Shown here: in pieces, positions 7,331 to 14,478 of the stretch
Layout: each line of letters begins with the position of its first letter
Numbering within the stretch: position 1 is the stretch's first letter
Virus record (IMG/VR): IMGVR_UViG_3300027834_000012
Location: 1 to 44,710 of that record
From: a virus
DNA length: 44,710 nt
Reading direction: 5' to 3' (one strand)
Translations under genes and position numbers: made by a program
Notes under the pieces: generated by a model
What the model was told of the DNA's origin: nothing
What the model saw: only the letters and a program-made list of their open reading frames with translations
Database searches by the model: none

Positions 7331-7596
7331 TGATTTTCCTCGTCCATCTTCAAGATCAAGTGAGCGATGGCATCGCTCAACTGAACCCCTGTGTGGCTTC
7401 CCATCAGGGATTCAACTTCGGCCAGGACTTCAACTCTGGTATCAACCTTGGCGCCCGAAACAATGCCCAGGCGCTCTTGCATTTTGTTGTCCATAGCGTT
7501 GCCGCTTCGCTTTTCGAGCTTATCCAGCCTGCCAAGTATTTCAGCCTGAAGCACCAGCACGGCTTTCAGCATTTTCTGTGTGTCGTTTTCAGCCAC
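7327..7596 (-). CDS. Opposite-strand small coiled-coil protein in the early-right operon
   Basis: 89 residues starting from GTG (7596) behind a good AAAAGGA ribosome site. The sequence is typical of a real helical protein: MAENDTQKMLKAVLVLQAEI, then GRLDKLEKRSG and a second amphipathic helix. It lies antisense to the rightward transcript. The plus strand carries a competing frame from 7330 to 7683 that touches both neighbours by TAATG and ATGA, but its composition (many His, Phe, Gln) looks non-coding. I favour the minus-strand gene; function unknown. Confidence 0.5.
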   Translation of the reverse strand: MAENDTQKMLKAVLVLQAEILGRLDKLEKRSGNAMDNKMQERLGIVSGAKVDTRVEVLAEVESLMGSHTGVQLSDAIAHLILKMDEENH

Positions 7597-7679
7597 GTCG
7601 TTTTCCTTTTATGGGTGGGTGGTGTCGCAACTGCCACTTTAGCGGGTGGCGGCGTGGCTTTCTATTTCGTGGGTGCGGT

Positions 7680-8693
7680 ATGAGCATGCTCAACCTCCTA
7701 GACAGGCCAATAGCGTTCAACCGCACCTTCGTTGATCTGGGGATCGGCATCACTGGTGCGCTCATGCTATCGCAGTGCGTTTACTGGTCTACCCGAACTA
7801 AGGACAGCGAAGGCTGGTTCTACAAGACGCAGGCTGAATGGACTGACGAAACGGGTATGACGCGTCGAGAGCAAGAGACCGCCCGTAAGAAGTTAGTCAG
7901 CAAGGGATACATCGAGGAGGTGCGCCGTGGCGTGCCTTGCAAAACCTTTTACCGGCTTGATCGTGAGGCGCTGGAAGCCGCCCTTATGCAGGTTGCACAA
8001 AAGCGCCATTCCAGTATGGCGGATTCCGCCAATCTAGAATGTACGAAAGCGCCATCCAGTATGGCGGAAAGCGCCAAACAAGATTGCACGGAAGCGCCTA
8101 ACAGTGATGGCGGAAAGCGCCAAACTATTACAGAGATTACTACAGAGACTACAGCAGAGAGCACTCAGAAAGGCGCACCGGGGGCAAGCCCCGATGCATC
8201 GGAGGGTGATTACCTGGGCGCTGACGAACCCCAAGCGGAAACCTCAGGCGCTCACGAATCGGGGGCTGATCTACTGGCGCGTATCCCTGCCGATATGCCG
8301 GGCACCCGTGACCCGAAAGCAAAGACGTTCAAGCCCTGGGCGAACTACGCCTGTGCTTACCGTGCCCGTTACGGCACCTGGCCGGTATGGAATCAAAAGG
8401 CTGGCGCGAACATGAGCCAGCTGGTCGACCGTGTGGGGGCTGAGCGTGCGCCCGCCGTGGCTGCGTACTACCTGAAACTCAACAGCCAGTTCTACACCTC
8501 ACGCCTGCACCCTGTGGGCTTGCTCCTGCAGGACTGCGAATCCATCGCCACCCAACTCGCCACTGGTCAGCAGATTACCCAGGCCAAAGCCCGCCAAGTG
8601 GACAGCACCCAAACCAACGCGAGCAATGCGGAGGAGGCTAAGCGCTGGCTAGCCGAACGCCGCCAACAGCAGGAGGCCGCATCATGCCGTTAA
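7680..8693 (+). CDS. Phage replication initiator-like protein (O-like)
   Basis: 337 residues from the ATG at 7680. Residues about 1-105 form a winged-helix domain often found at the start of phage replication proteins (FNRTFVDLGIGITGALMLSQ, YWSTRTKDSEGWFYKTQAEW, RREQETARKKLVSKGYIEEV). A low-complexity linker about residues 110-200 contains the repeat SSMAxSAx...CTxAPS; the C-terminal region (about 210-320, TFKPWANYACAYRARYGTWP, QLVDRVGAERAPAVAAYYL) is a second conserved domain. Like lambda O, it probably binds repeated sites inside its own gene and loads the replisome. Its start overlaps an upstream stop by ATGA. Confidence 0.72.
   Translation: MSMLNLLDRPIAFNRTFVDLGIGITGALMLSQCVYWSTRTKDSEGWFYKTQAEWTDETGMTRREQETARKKLVSKGYIEEVRRGVPCKTFYRLDREALEAALMQVAQKRHSSMADSANLECTKAPSSMAESAKQDCTEAPNSDGGKRQTITEITTETTAESTQKGAPGASPDASEGDYLGADEPQAETSGAHESGADLLARIPADMPGTRDPKAKTFKPWANYACAYRARYGTWPVWNQKAGANMSQLVDRVGAERAPAVAAYYLKLNSQFYTSRLHPVGLLLQDCESIATQLATGQQITQAKARQVDSTQTNASNAEEAKRWLAERRQQQEAASCR
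7998..8122 (+). repeat. Iteron-like repeats inside the replication gene (candidate origin)
   Basis: Three copies of a 45-46 bp unit with core ATGGCGGAAAGCGCCAAA (cores begin at 8016, 8061 and 8107; the first core reads ATGGCGGATTCCGCCAA). Each core is an inverted repeat. The spacing 45 then 46 breaks the reading frame between copies 2 and 3, so conservation is at DNA rather than protein level. An A/T-richer stretch (8121-8165) follows. Confidence 0.55.
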
Positions 8694-9421
8694 CCCCTGA
8701 ACAAATGGATCAGGTCGTTGATCTGGTTTACGCCACCGCGGAAGTGCTGGGGCAGGAGATCCGTCACAAGGCTGCTGGGCTGATCGCCGAAGACCTAAGC
8801 GCTTACCCCTATGCCGAGATTGCCCGAGCGCTGGCCCGCTGCCGTGCCGAGCTACACGGCAAGCTGACCCTGGCGGCGATTATTGAGCGCTTACCCAGCG
8901 CGAACGCTCATTTGAGCGGTAACGAAGCGTGGGCGTTGGCGCTGAAAAGCACCGACGAGCAGGAGACGGTGGTTTGGACGCCGGAGATTGCCCGCGCCTT
9001 TGCCGCTGCTCAGCCGGTGCTGAGTGGTGACCGTCCGGACAAGATCGGTGCCCGCATGGCGTTCCTGGCTGCGTATGAGCGTGAGCTCTCCGCCGCGAAA
9101 GCCGAAGCCCGCCAGCCTGAGTGGCAGGTGTCACTAGGCCATGACCCGCAACGCCGCGAGATAGTGCTGAACGATGCCGTGAGTGCCGGCAAGCTTCCCG
9201 CGCCTAAGGTGGCCCACCTGTTACCGCCGCCTGATAAGCCGGTGACGGAGGAGGGCAAGCGCCAGCGTAAGCAGGTGGTCAGCAAGCTGCGCGAGATCAT
9301 CAACCAGCCCGGTGACCAGAAAGCCCAAGAGCGCCGCGAAGCCCGAGAGCGTGAAGAGGCCCGCCGCCGTGAATTACTCGAACAAGCTGGCGTGCCGCTG
9401 GCTGCGATGGGAGGACGTTAA
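8684..9421 (+). CDS. Replication-module protein downstream of the O-like gene
   Basis: 245 residues, helical. The N-terminal 75 residues (DQVVDLVYATAEVLGQEIRH, YPYAEIARALARCRAELHGK, LTLAAIIERLP) resemble the N-terminal domain of phage P-type helicase loaders and associated proteins in layout, while the C-terminus is strongly charged (KAQERREAREREEARRRELL). The gene overlaps the O-like gene by 10 bases, the lambda P position. Loader function is an inference from position; no ATPase motif is visible. Confidence 0.62.
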   Translation: MPLTPEQMDQVVDLVYATAEVLGQEIRHKAAGLIAEDLSAYPYAEIARALARCRAELHGKLTLAAIIERLPSANAHLSGNEAWALALKSTDEQETVVWTPEIARAFAAAQPVLSGDRPDKIGARMAFLAAYERELSAAKAEARQPEWQVSLGHDPQRREIVLNDAVSAGKLPAPKVAHLLPPPDKPVTEEGKRQRKQVVSKLREIINQPGDQKAQERREAREREEARRRELLEQAGVPLAAMGGR

Positions 9422-9423
9422 TC

Positions 9424-9744
9424 ATGAATACCGCATTCCAGCCAAGTGGCAATGAAGTAAAACGGGCTGCATTCAGCGATCACCGCCGTTCAGGCAAGCT
9501 TAGCGCCTCGCGTGGGCTGGTGACTGCCTCGCTGGTGAGCAAGGGCCCCATGACCCGCAACCAGTTGGCAGACGCTACCGGCCTACCTCTGGCCAGCATT
9601 TGCGGCCGCTGCCGTGAGCTGCTTGATCTTGATTATATCGAGGTGGCGGGCATGAGCGCCGATTCTCCAGCGCGCCAGGTGTTGGGGCTGACTGAAAGTG
9701 GTCGGGCGTTGGCGGTTGAAGCGGCTAAGGGGGTGGTGTTGTGA
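9424..9744 (+). CDS. Winged-HTH protein
   Basis: 106 residues. Residues about 44-90 read as a MarR/ArsR-like winged helix: GPMTRNQLADATGLPLASIC (helix-turn-helix), then LLDLDYIEVAG and a wing, LGLTESGRALA. GGGAGGA precedes the start. It probably binds DNA; target unknown. Confidence 0.68.
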   Translation: MNTAFQPSGNEVKRAAFSDHRRSGKLSASRGLVTASLVSKGPMTRNQLADATGLPLASICGRCRELLDLDYIEVAGMSADSPARQVLGLTESGRALAVEAAKGVVL

Positions 9745-10223
9745 GCGCAGTTATTAGCGAGTGCGGACAGTACCGATATTTATTAACTCGCCCAAGCGAG
9801 GTTGAGCATCCGGATCGTGGAACTGCGCTTTTCTTGATGCTGAACCCCAGCACCGCTGACGCCTCGCTTGATGATCCAACGATCAGGCGTTGCCGAGGCT
9901 TTGCAAAGGCTTGGGGGTGCGCTGGCTTAACGGTCGCGAATTTATACGCGCTTCGCGCCACTAATCCGAAAGAGCTTTGGAAGCACGATGCGCCTATTGG
10001 AGACCAAAACAATGCTTGGCTAGTGAAGCTGGCAAAAGAGTACGGCGATATTGTTTGCGCATGGGGTGCTAACGCAAAGCCAGAACGCGTAAACGAAGTT
10101 TCCAAGATTTTGGTTGATGCAGGGGCTCGCCTTTGGTGTCTGGGCACAACTAAATCAGGCGCGCCCAGGCATCCTCTCTATATCAAGGCCGACCAGCCTC
10201 TAGTCGCATGGGAGGCTGCGTAA
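9741..10223 (+). CDS. DUF1643 domain protein
   Basis: 160 residues matching the DUF1643 pattern throughout: RYRYLLTRP-like start, LFLMLNPSTADASLDDPTIR at about 30-49, GFAKAWGCAGLTVANLYALR, ATNPKELW, DIVCAWGANAK and PRHPLYI near the C-terminus. The family is common in phages and bacteria and its biochemical role is not established. It starts at GTG (GTGAGC) overlapping the upstream stop. Confidence 0.88.
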   Translation: MSAVISECGQYRYLLTRPSEVEHPDRGTALFLMLNPSTADASLDDPTIRRCRGFAKAWGCAGLTVANLYALRATNPKELWKHDAPIGDQNNAWLVKLAKEYGDIVCAWGANAKPERVNEVSKILVDAGARLWCLGTTKSGAPRHPLYIKADQPLVAWEAA

Positions 10224-10576
10224 TGTCGCTTAACCCTATTGATCATCAAAACATAGTGCTGCGCTTGCTGGGCATGTCATCCAGTAACCCTGCACACCTC
10301 ACCACGCTGGCGCATGCCTACAAGCTGCCGGTATCGCTGCATGAGATACGCGTTGCTTGTGATGCGTTGGTAGAACAGGAGTTTGTCGAGCGCGCCCCAG
10401 GGTTTGCCTATCGGCTGACTGCGTTTGGCACGGTTGAGCTGCCTGCTGTGCCGCTGCTGGAGAGTTATTACACGATGCCGCGCCAACGCACAGAACCAAA
10501 GGTGGGCGATTCAGCGTGGCGGGCCGCTGAGCAGGCAGGAAAAAAGCTCCCATACGCTGGGTGGGGTGAATCATGA
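10223..10576 (+). CDS. Small winged-HTH-like protein
   Basis: 117 residues from the ATG that overlaps the previous stop (TAATG), with GGGAGG upstream. The segment TTLAHAYKLPVSLHEIRVAC followed by LVEQEFVERAPGFAYRLT has the form of a replication-type or transcriptional winged helix. The earlier in-frame start at 10208 overlaps the neighbour more. Function not known. Confidence 0.65.
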   Translation: MSLNPIDHQNIVLRLLGMSSSNPAHLTTLAHAYKLPVSLHEIRVACDALVEQEFVERAPGFAYRLTAFGTVELPAVPLLESYYTMPRQRTEPKVGDSAWRAAEQAGKKLPYAGWGES

Positions 10577-10731
10577 CACGCAATCCCTACCAGCAGCCCA
10601 AGTGCCCAGAGTGCCAGTACCGGAAGTCGCCTAGCGAGTTTCGCGACCCGGCTACCCATGAGCAATTACCCGCCTGCAAGCACTGCATGCGCAAATCCCA
10701 ACGGGCGGGAGGTCAACGATGGACGGCTTGA
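10573..10731 (+). CDS. 52-residue zinc-ribbon protein
   Basis: A short gene coupled to the previous stop by ATGA and ending 10 bases inside the next gene. It encodes two CxxC knuckles (Cys11/Cys14 in CPECQY, Cys35/Cys38 in CKHCMR), a classic small zinc ribbon, with basic flanks. It is likely a nucleic-acid-binding or adaptor protein of the ninane class found in early-right operons of lambdoid phages; exact role unknown. Confidence 0.7.
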   Translation: MTRNPYQQPKCPECQYRKSPSEFRDPATHEQLPACKHCMRKSQRAGGQRWTA

Positions 10732-11045
10732 GCAAAGAAATGAAAGGCGGCCAAAACGCCCGCCGTGCCGCCATGCTGTGCCAGAACCCGCGCTTTTGGC
10801 TCTACCTGGACCAGCGCTGGCGCGCTAAGCACAAGCTAAGCCCTAGCGAGTTTCCGGACGGCACCCACAACGCCGCTGGCGCTACCCGCTGGCTGCGCAA
10901 GGCGTGCGGTATCCAGAGCCGTGCGGAGCTGGATCATAACGATGCGGCGCGGGCGATGCTGGAGCGCGTTATGGCTGACTACAGCAAATGGGAGCGCCAG
11001 CAGCGTTTGAGTGAGCGTGTGGCAGGGGGGGTATCTAATGTTTGA
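10719..11045 (+). CDS. Hypothetical early protein, paralogue of 11930-12190
   Basis: 108 residues with GGGAGG upstream. The core NPRFWLYLDQRW ... ATRWLRKACGIQSRAEL ... MLERVMADYSKWER shares a clear pattern with the protein encoded at 11930-12190 (DDRFCEWLDAVH ... ARRWIEQQCGVESLGRL ... IARRFAVWDR). The two look like diverged copies of one phage family. Mostly helical; function unknown. Confidence 0.68.
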   Translation: MDGLSKEMKGGQNARRAAMLCQNPRFWLYLDQRWRAKHKLSPSEFPDGTHNAAGATRWLRKACGIQSRAELDHNDAARAMLERVMADYSKWERQQRLSERVAGGVSNV

Positions 11046-11475
11046 GTTATCACGCCGTAGGTTTTTGCAGTTACTTGGCGCCGCCTTCGCGTCAGGTGTC
11101 AGTGTTCCAGCGCTTTCAATGGATCGAGAGCCATACGTTCAGTTAGGCGACATCGTTAGCTATATCGGCCCTCATGGCGAGGGCAGTGCCTCATTCATGG
11201 GCGGCCAGGGAGTAAGAGCAGTGCATGCTTGGGATGGCACCGGTTACCCGGTCGATGTGGATAACAACTGTTTTGGTTCGCATAGAGCTTTAGAGCGTTA
11301 TTACGATTTTGAGCTAAGCGACCTAAGCAAGGAAGTGCCTGTGGGGTTTTGGGCCAGCGGAGAGAATCGCCGTCTCTATAACAACGTTCACACCTACGTC
11401 AGAACCAAGCGCTTTGGCGAGTCGATCAATGAAGCTGTGAAGGCGCTGAATTTGTCCGGAGGTGCGGTGTGCTAA
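11038..11475 (+). CDS. Tat-exported hypothetical protein
   Basis: 145 residues. The N-terminus MFELSRRRFLQLLGAAFASG carries a twin-arginine motif (SRRRFLQ) followed by a hydrophobic core and a likely cleavage region PALSMDR, so it should cross the inner membrane through the Tat pathway. The mature part (YVQLGDIVSYIGPHGEG...) is unrecognised, with a single Cys. A GGGGGG stretch lies upstream as ribosome site. A Tat substrate inside an early phage operon is unusual and suggests an envelope role or lysogenic-conversion cargo. Confidence 0.66.
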   Translation: MFELSRRRFLQLLGAAFASGVSVPALSMDREPYVQLGDIVSYIGPHGEGSASFMGGQGVRAVHAWDGTGYPVDVDNNCFGSHRALERYYDFELSDLSKEVPVGFWASGENRRLYNNVHTYVRTKRFGESINEAVKALNLSGGAVC

Positions 11476-11933
11476 TTGCAACTGATAAGCCAGATACCCC
11501 TGAGCGCAAGCCTATCGTGCCTAACGCCGATATGTGGCGTGAAGCGATTGCCATGCTGTGCGAGCCGTGCCGTCACTTCCCTGGGTGCGATGTTGTTGAG
11601 GGCATGATTGAAATGAAGGAAGGCGGCGAGTGGCCGGAGGGCGGTTGGGTAACTGATCCCGGCGCAGGCATGACCTGCCTAAGCTATCAGCCTATGTCTG
11701 TGCGTACGCTTTCTGACGATGAGCTAATGGGCGCGCTTTCAGACTCGGTTTCTATGTGTGATGGGTGCGCCGCTCGAAAGGGTACCGATGCAAGCAAGGT
11801 GCTTCACACCCAGCGAGATTTTAGTCAGGCGGTTAAAGATCGCGGCAAGTTCATGTGCCACAAGCCCGAGAGCAAGGGTAAGTCGTGTGGTGGGTGGTGC
11901 AGTGCGGTTTTACGCCGGCGGGGTGATGCGTGA
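11469..11933 (+). CDS. Cys-rich hypothetical early protein
   Basis: 154 residues starting at GTG and overlapping both neighbours. Paired cysteines occur as CEPCRHFPGC (about 31-40), CLSY, CDGC and CHK...CGGWC, suggesting metal binding. Not recognised. Confidence 0.62.
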   Translation: MLIATDKPDTPERKPIVPNADMWREAIAMLCEPCRHFPGCDVVEGMIEMKEGGEWPEGGWVTDPGAGMTCLSYQPMSVRTLSDDELMGALSDSVSMCDGCAARKGTDASKVLHTQRDFSQAVKDRGKFMCHKPESKGKSCGGWCSAVLRRRGDA

Positions 11934-12190
11934 GCGAAAACAATCACCCGTTAGAAGATCAGGCGCGAGCACTGGCGGATGACGACCGCTTTTGTGAGTG
12001 GCTGGATGCCGTTCATGCTCTTAGCAGTGGTTGGCCGCATAGCCATTACTCGGCACGCCGATGGATTGAGCAGCAGTGTGGCGTTGAAAGCCTGGGGCGC
12101 TTAGCCATCGATCCGGAAGCCGCTACCTCATTTGATCAAATCGCCCGCCGGTTCGCGGTGTGGGATCGCAACCAGGAGCTTGAGCTATGA
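11930..12190 (+). CDS. Hypothetical early protein, paralogue of 10719-11045
   Basis: 86 residues from GTG (GTGAGC) overlapping the upstream stop. It shares the RFxxWLDxxH ... ARRWIEQQCGV ... FAVWDR pattern with the 10719 gene but is shorter at both ends. Function unknown. Confidence 0.66.
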   Translation: MSENNHPLEDQARALADDDRFCEWLDAVHALSSGWPHSHYSARRWIEQQCGVESLGRLAIDPEAATSFDQIARRFAVWDRNQELEL

Positions 12191-12705
12191 CGACCAGTGG
12201 CCTACCCGCCAGCAAGCGGCGTCCGCGTAAGATCAACGCTAACGGCGCGCCTCGCAAGCGCCCCGTTGACTGGGAAGGGAGCGAGCAAGCGGTGCTGATC
12301 CGTTGGCTGTTGGGGGAGAAGATGCGCGGGGAACCGGTGGGCGCCCTGCATGATGTGACGTTCCATCCACCTAACGGCGGCGTGCGCAGCTACAAGACGG
12401 CCGCAGCGATGAAGCGCCAGGGTGCTAAAGCGGGAGTCAGTGATCTAAAGACCATGAATGCGCGCGGCGGCTGGTTTGGCTTGTGCATTGAGTTTAAGGC
12501 GTCGCCACCACATACGGCTGACCTCGCAGAAAGTCAGCGTGATTGGCTGGCGCTTATGGAGAGTGAGGGCTATTGCGCCGTGCTGGCGGTAGGGCTTGAA
12601 GAAGCCAAGCGAGTGCTTAGGGAATATGCCAGCTGGTTGCACACCTCAGTGCACACAGGCGATCGGATGAAGATGACTAACGGCACCGAGTGGAGAAAGG
12701 GCTAA
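12187..12705 (+). CDS. VRR-NUC domain nuclease
   Basis: 172 residues. The VRR-NUC (PD-(D/E)xK superfamily) pattern is present: EQAVLIRWL at about 34-42, FHPPNGGVRS, MKRQGAKAGVSDL (catalytic Asp of the GVxDL motif) and GLCIEFKA (Glu and Lys of the ExK motif), then QRDWLALMESEGYCAVLAVG. Phage members act as structure-specific or Holliday-junction-type endonucleases during recombination, a common job at this position in place of Rap or RusA. ATGA overlap with the previous gene fixes the start. Confidence 0.85.
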   Translation: MTTSGLPASKRRPRKINANGAPRKRPVDWEGSEQAVLIRWLLGEKMRGEPVGALHDVTFHPPNGGVRSYKTAAAMKRQGAKAGVSDLKTMNARGGWFGLCIEFKASPPHTADLAESQRDWLALMESEGYCAVLAVGLEEAKRVLREYASWLHTSVHTGDRMKMTNGTEWRKG

Positions 12706-12980
12706 TGGGCATGGCATCAAGTGAATCAACATTAACTGGCCCCGCCGACCTCGCACGGAATTGTGAGTGGGTCAGTTGTGCGGAACGTCTACCAGCTTTA
12801 GTGGATTCGGATTGTGATGGTGATGTTTGGGTTTTTATGCCTTACGGGTTTATGGGGCAGCCAAGCAATTTAGTCTTTCGTATCCGTTGGGATACGGCCT
12901 TAAATCGAATTGACCACCTAACCCACTGGATGCCCACAGGCCTTAAGCGACCGGCGGCACCTCAACTGGAGTCCTTTTAA
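12705..12980 (+). CDS. DUF551 domain protein
   Basis: 91 residues. The conserved WVSCAERLP motif (about 22-30) and the ending THWMP (about 75-79) are typical of DUF551, a small family seen in lambdoid early-right regions with unknown biochemical role. The start is the ATG at 12705 overlapping the previous stop (TAATG); GTG at 12690 and ATG at 12711 are alternatives. Confidence 0.78.
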   Translation: MGMASSESTLTGPADLARNCEWVSCAERLPALVDSDCDGDVWVFMPYGFMGQPSNLVFRIRWDTALNRIDHLTHWMPTGLKRPAAPQLESF

Positions 12981-13187
12981 ATGGATGAGGGAAAAGTGGA
13001 ACTTGAGCTGACTTGTGAAGTGAATGGCCTGCAATGGCAGCTTTACGGGTTTAGTTACGAAACACCAGACGGCAAATTTATCGGGTACCTACACGCCACT
13101 TCATCAGAGCATGCCAGCTACATGCTTGAAGAGCTTAAAGCTACAGCTGTGCTTGATGGTCCTATCGTCGCATCCGGCAATTTCTAG
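12981..13187 (+). CDS. Hypothetical small early protein
   Basis: 68 residues beginning directly after the preceding stop. Beta-rich in appearance (LELTCEVNGLQWQLYGFSYE, FIGYLHATSSEH) with a C-terminal helix. No clear family. Confidence 0.55.
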   Translation: MDEGKVELELTCEVNGLQWQLYGFSYETPDGKFIGYLHATSSEHASYMLEELKATAVLDGPIVASGNF

Positions 13188-13212
13188 CAATGACAAAGTG
13201 GAGAAAAATCTA

Positions 13213-13869
13213 ATGGGCATGGCATTGTTGAAAGAGGCTGGAACTATGGCGCGTGACTATCATCGTATGGGCATTCGTGAACTGAGAGAGCATGCGCGCA
13301 GCACACACCCAGAGCATGATCCGGAAGCGGCACGGGCGTTTGTCGATCGCATCCTTGATATGGAGGCGGAGCGCGTAACCTGGCACTGGCACGAGAACCA
13401 GGGCTATCAGCCGTTCAGCTCCGCAGCGAAGATGGGCGAGCAGCCTGGGGGTGGTACGTCTGCCGCTGATCCGCTGGCCATTGCCTATGATCGCGGTATG
13501 CGGGTGCATGCAGGTCATGAGTTCGCTAAACAGTGGCTGGAGGCGGCTCGCTTGCGGCCACGCGCTCGGCTGGCGGTGTTGATCCGTGCCGCTAAGCTCT
13601 ACCCAATGGCAGCGCAGCAGCAGGCGCTATGGGCCAAGAGCTATGATTTCATTGCCCAGCACCTGCCGATCTACTCGCGCATGCTTCAAATGGGGTCGCT
13701 CTCGACTATGGGCGCGATTGCTAGCGTGGTGGTAGAGGAGGATAAAACGGGAAAGCCGCGGCGAACGCCTAACCCTGAGCCTTCTGAGCCGATCTTTAAG
13801 AACGGTATGGCGGTAAAGAATGCCGCCCGGGAAGCTCGCGTGCAGTTGTTGCTCTTAGCTCAAATTTGA
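13213..13869 (+). CDS. Last early-right gene, possible late regulator
   Basis: 218 residues from the ATG at 13213; MARDYHRMGI at 13246 is an alternative start with AGAGG upstream. The conserved-looking core is RLRPRARLAVLIRAAKLYPM then QALWAKSYDFIAQHLPIYSR. It contains no zinc knuckle. It is the last gene before a promoter-terminator arrangement at 13881-13984 that precedes the lysis and morphogenesis genes, which is the place of Q-type antiterminators. I infer a late-gene regulator only from position. Confidence 0.55.
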   Translation: MGMALLKEAGTMARDYHRMGIRELREHARSTHPEHDPEAARAFVDRILDMEAERVTWHWHENQGYQPFSSAAKMGEQPGGGTSAADPLAIAYDRGMRVHAGHEFAKQWLEAARLRPRARLAVLIRAAKLYPMAAQQQALWAKSYDFIAQHLPIYSRMLQMGSLSTMGAIASVVVEEDKTGKPRRTPNPEPSEPIFKNGMAVKNAAREARVQLLLLAQI

Positions 13870-13880
13870 AACACTACATA

Positions 13881-13909
13881 TTGTATTAACAACACGACTG
13901 ATCTACTAT
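13881..13909 (+). promoter_or_regulatory. Possible late promoter
   Basis: TTGTAT (13881-13886) and TACTAT (13904-13909) are 17 bases apart. The match to sigma70 is moderate. A strong terminator follows about 45 bases downstream, as in Q-dependent late promoters. Confidence 0.35.
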
Positions 13910-13952
13910 GTTTCTAGGCTGGCGCTCAATGACACTAGCCGCCACACACCAT

Positions 13953-13984
13953 AAAGCCCTGCCGGTCACCCGGCGGGGCTTTTT
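13953..13984 (+). terminator. Strong terminator ahead of the late genes
   Basis: GCCCTGCCGG pairs with CCGGCGGGGC around a TCAC loop (one mismatch), ending in five T. It closes the early-right transcript and would block the late promoter unless antitermination occurs. Confidence 0.82.
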
Positions 13985-13998
13985 GCGTTCTGCTCTGA

Positions 13999-14427
13999 TT
14001 ATTCAGGTTTCAGTTCTTCATTATTATCGAGATTTGGCTGGTTTCGGAATGAACTTTCTTGGTCATCTAAAGCGTAACGTAAGATTGTTTGCTGAAAACC
14101 CTCGCTAATCCCTGCTTTCATCAAAAGTGAAGGATCTCGAGAAAGTTGTGCAGCAGCTTCGTCAGATAGCGGAGGTGGTGAGCTAGGGTTTTGTAAAACC
14201 TTCACCGCCCATGTGCGAATTGGGTCTGAGTCCTGAAAGAAATCATTCGAAGGCTCTTGAGAAAGAATTGATATAGCAATTTCTGTCATTTTAGCAGCGC
14301 TATCGGCTTCAGTCCTTTCGCTGTTCCACCAAAATATGCTGGCGGCTACTACCGCAGGAATGAAGAACTTCGCAACGATGTTTGCGACGATTTCGCACTT
14401 ATACCAGTTATCTTTTGCTTCTGTCAT
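13999..14427 (-). CDS. Opposite-strand single-TM membrane protein
   Basis: 142 residues from the ATG at 14427, which has GGGGAAG upstream. One transmembrane helix lies at about 20-35 (FFIPAVVAASIFWW); the rest is cytosolic or periplasmic and includes KMTEIAISILSQEP and TWAVKVLQNPSSPPPLSDEA, a pattern I associate with small membrane proteins of unknown role common in prophages. It is transcribed against the late operon, which suggests independent expression in the lysogen (moron). Confidence 0.66.
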   Translation of the reverse strand: MTEAKDNWYKCEIVANIVAKFFIPAVVAASIFWWNSERTEADSAAKMTEIAISILSQEPSNDFFQDSDPIRTWAVKVLQNPSSPPPLSDEAAAQLSRDPSLLMKAGISEGFQQTILRYALDDQESSFRNQPNLDNNEELKPE

Positions 14428-14478
14428 TGCGCTTCCCCATAAGTTCATTGCATTAGACTTTATATGTCAGAGGTCATC

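Noticed and set aside
7234-7683. Plus-strand frame of 149 codons over the minus-strand coiled-coil gene
   Set aside because: Unusual His/Phe/Gln-rich composition and no ribosome site at its own starts; the minus-strand gene is more protein-like. The TAATG/ATGA joins keep it as a noted alternative.
8013-8125. CRISPR array
   Set aside because: Three repeats with 45-46 base period lie in a coding gene and the repeat cores are inverted repeats with no variable spacers; an origin iteron set fits better.
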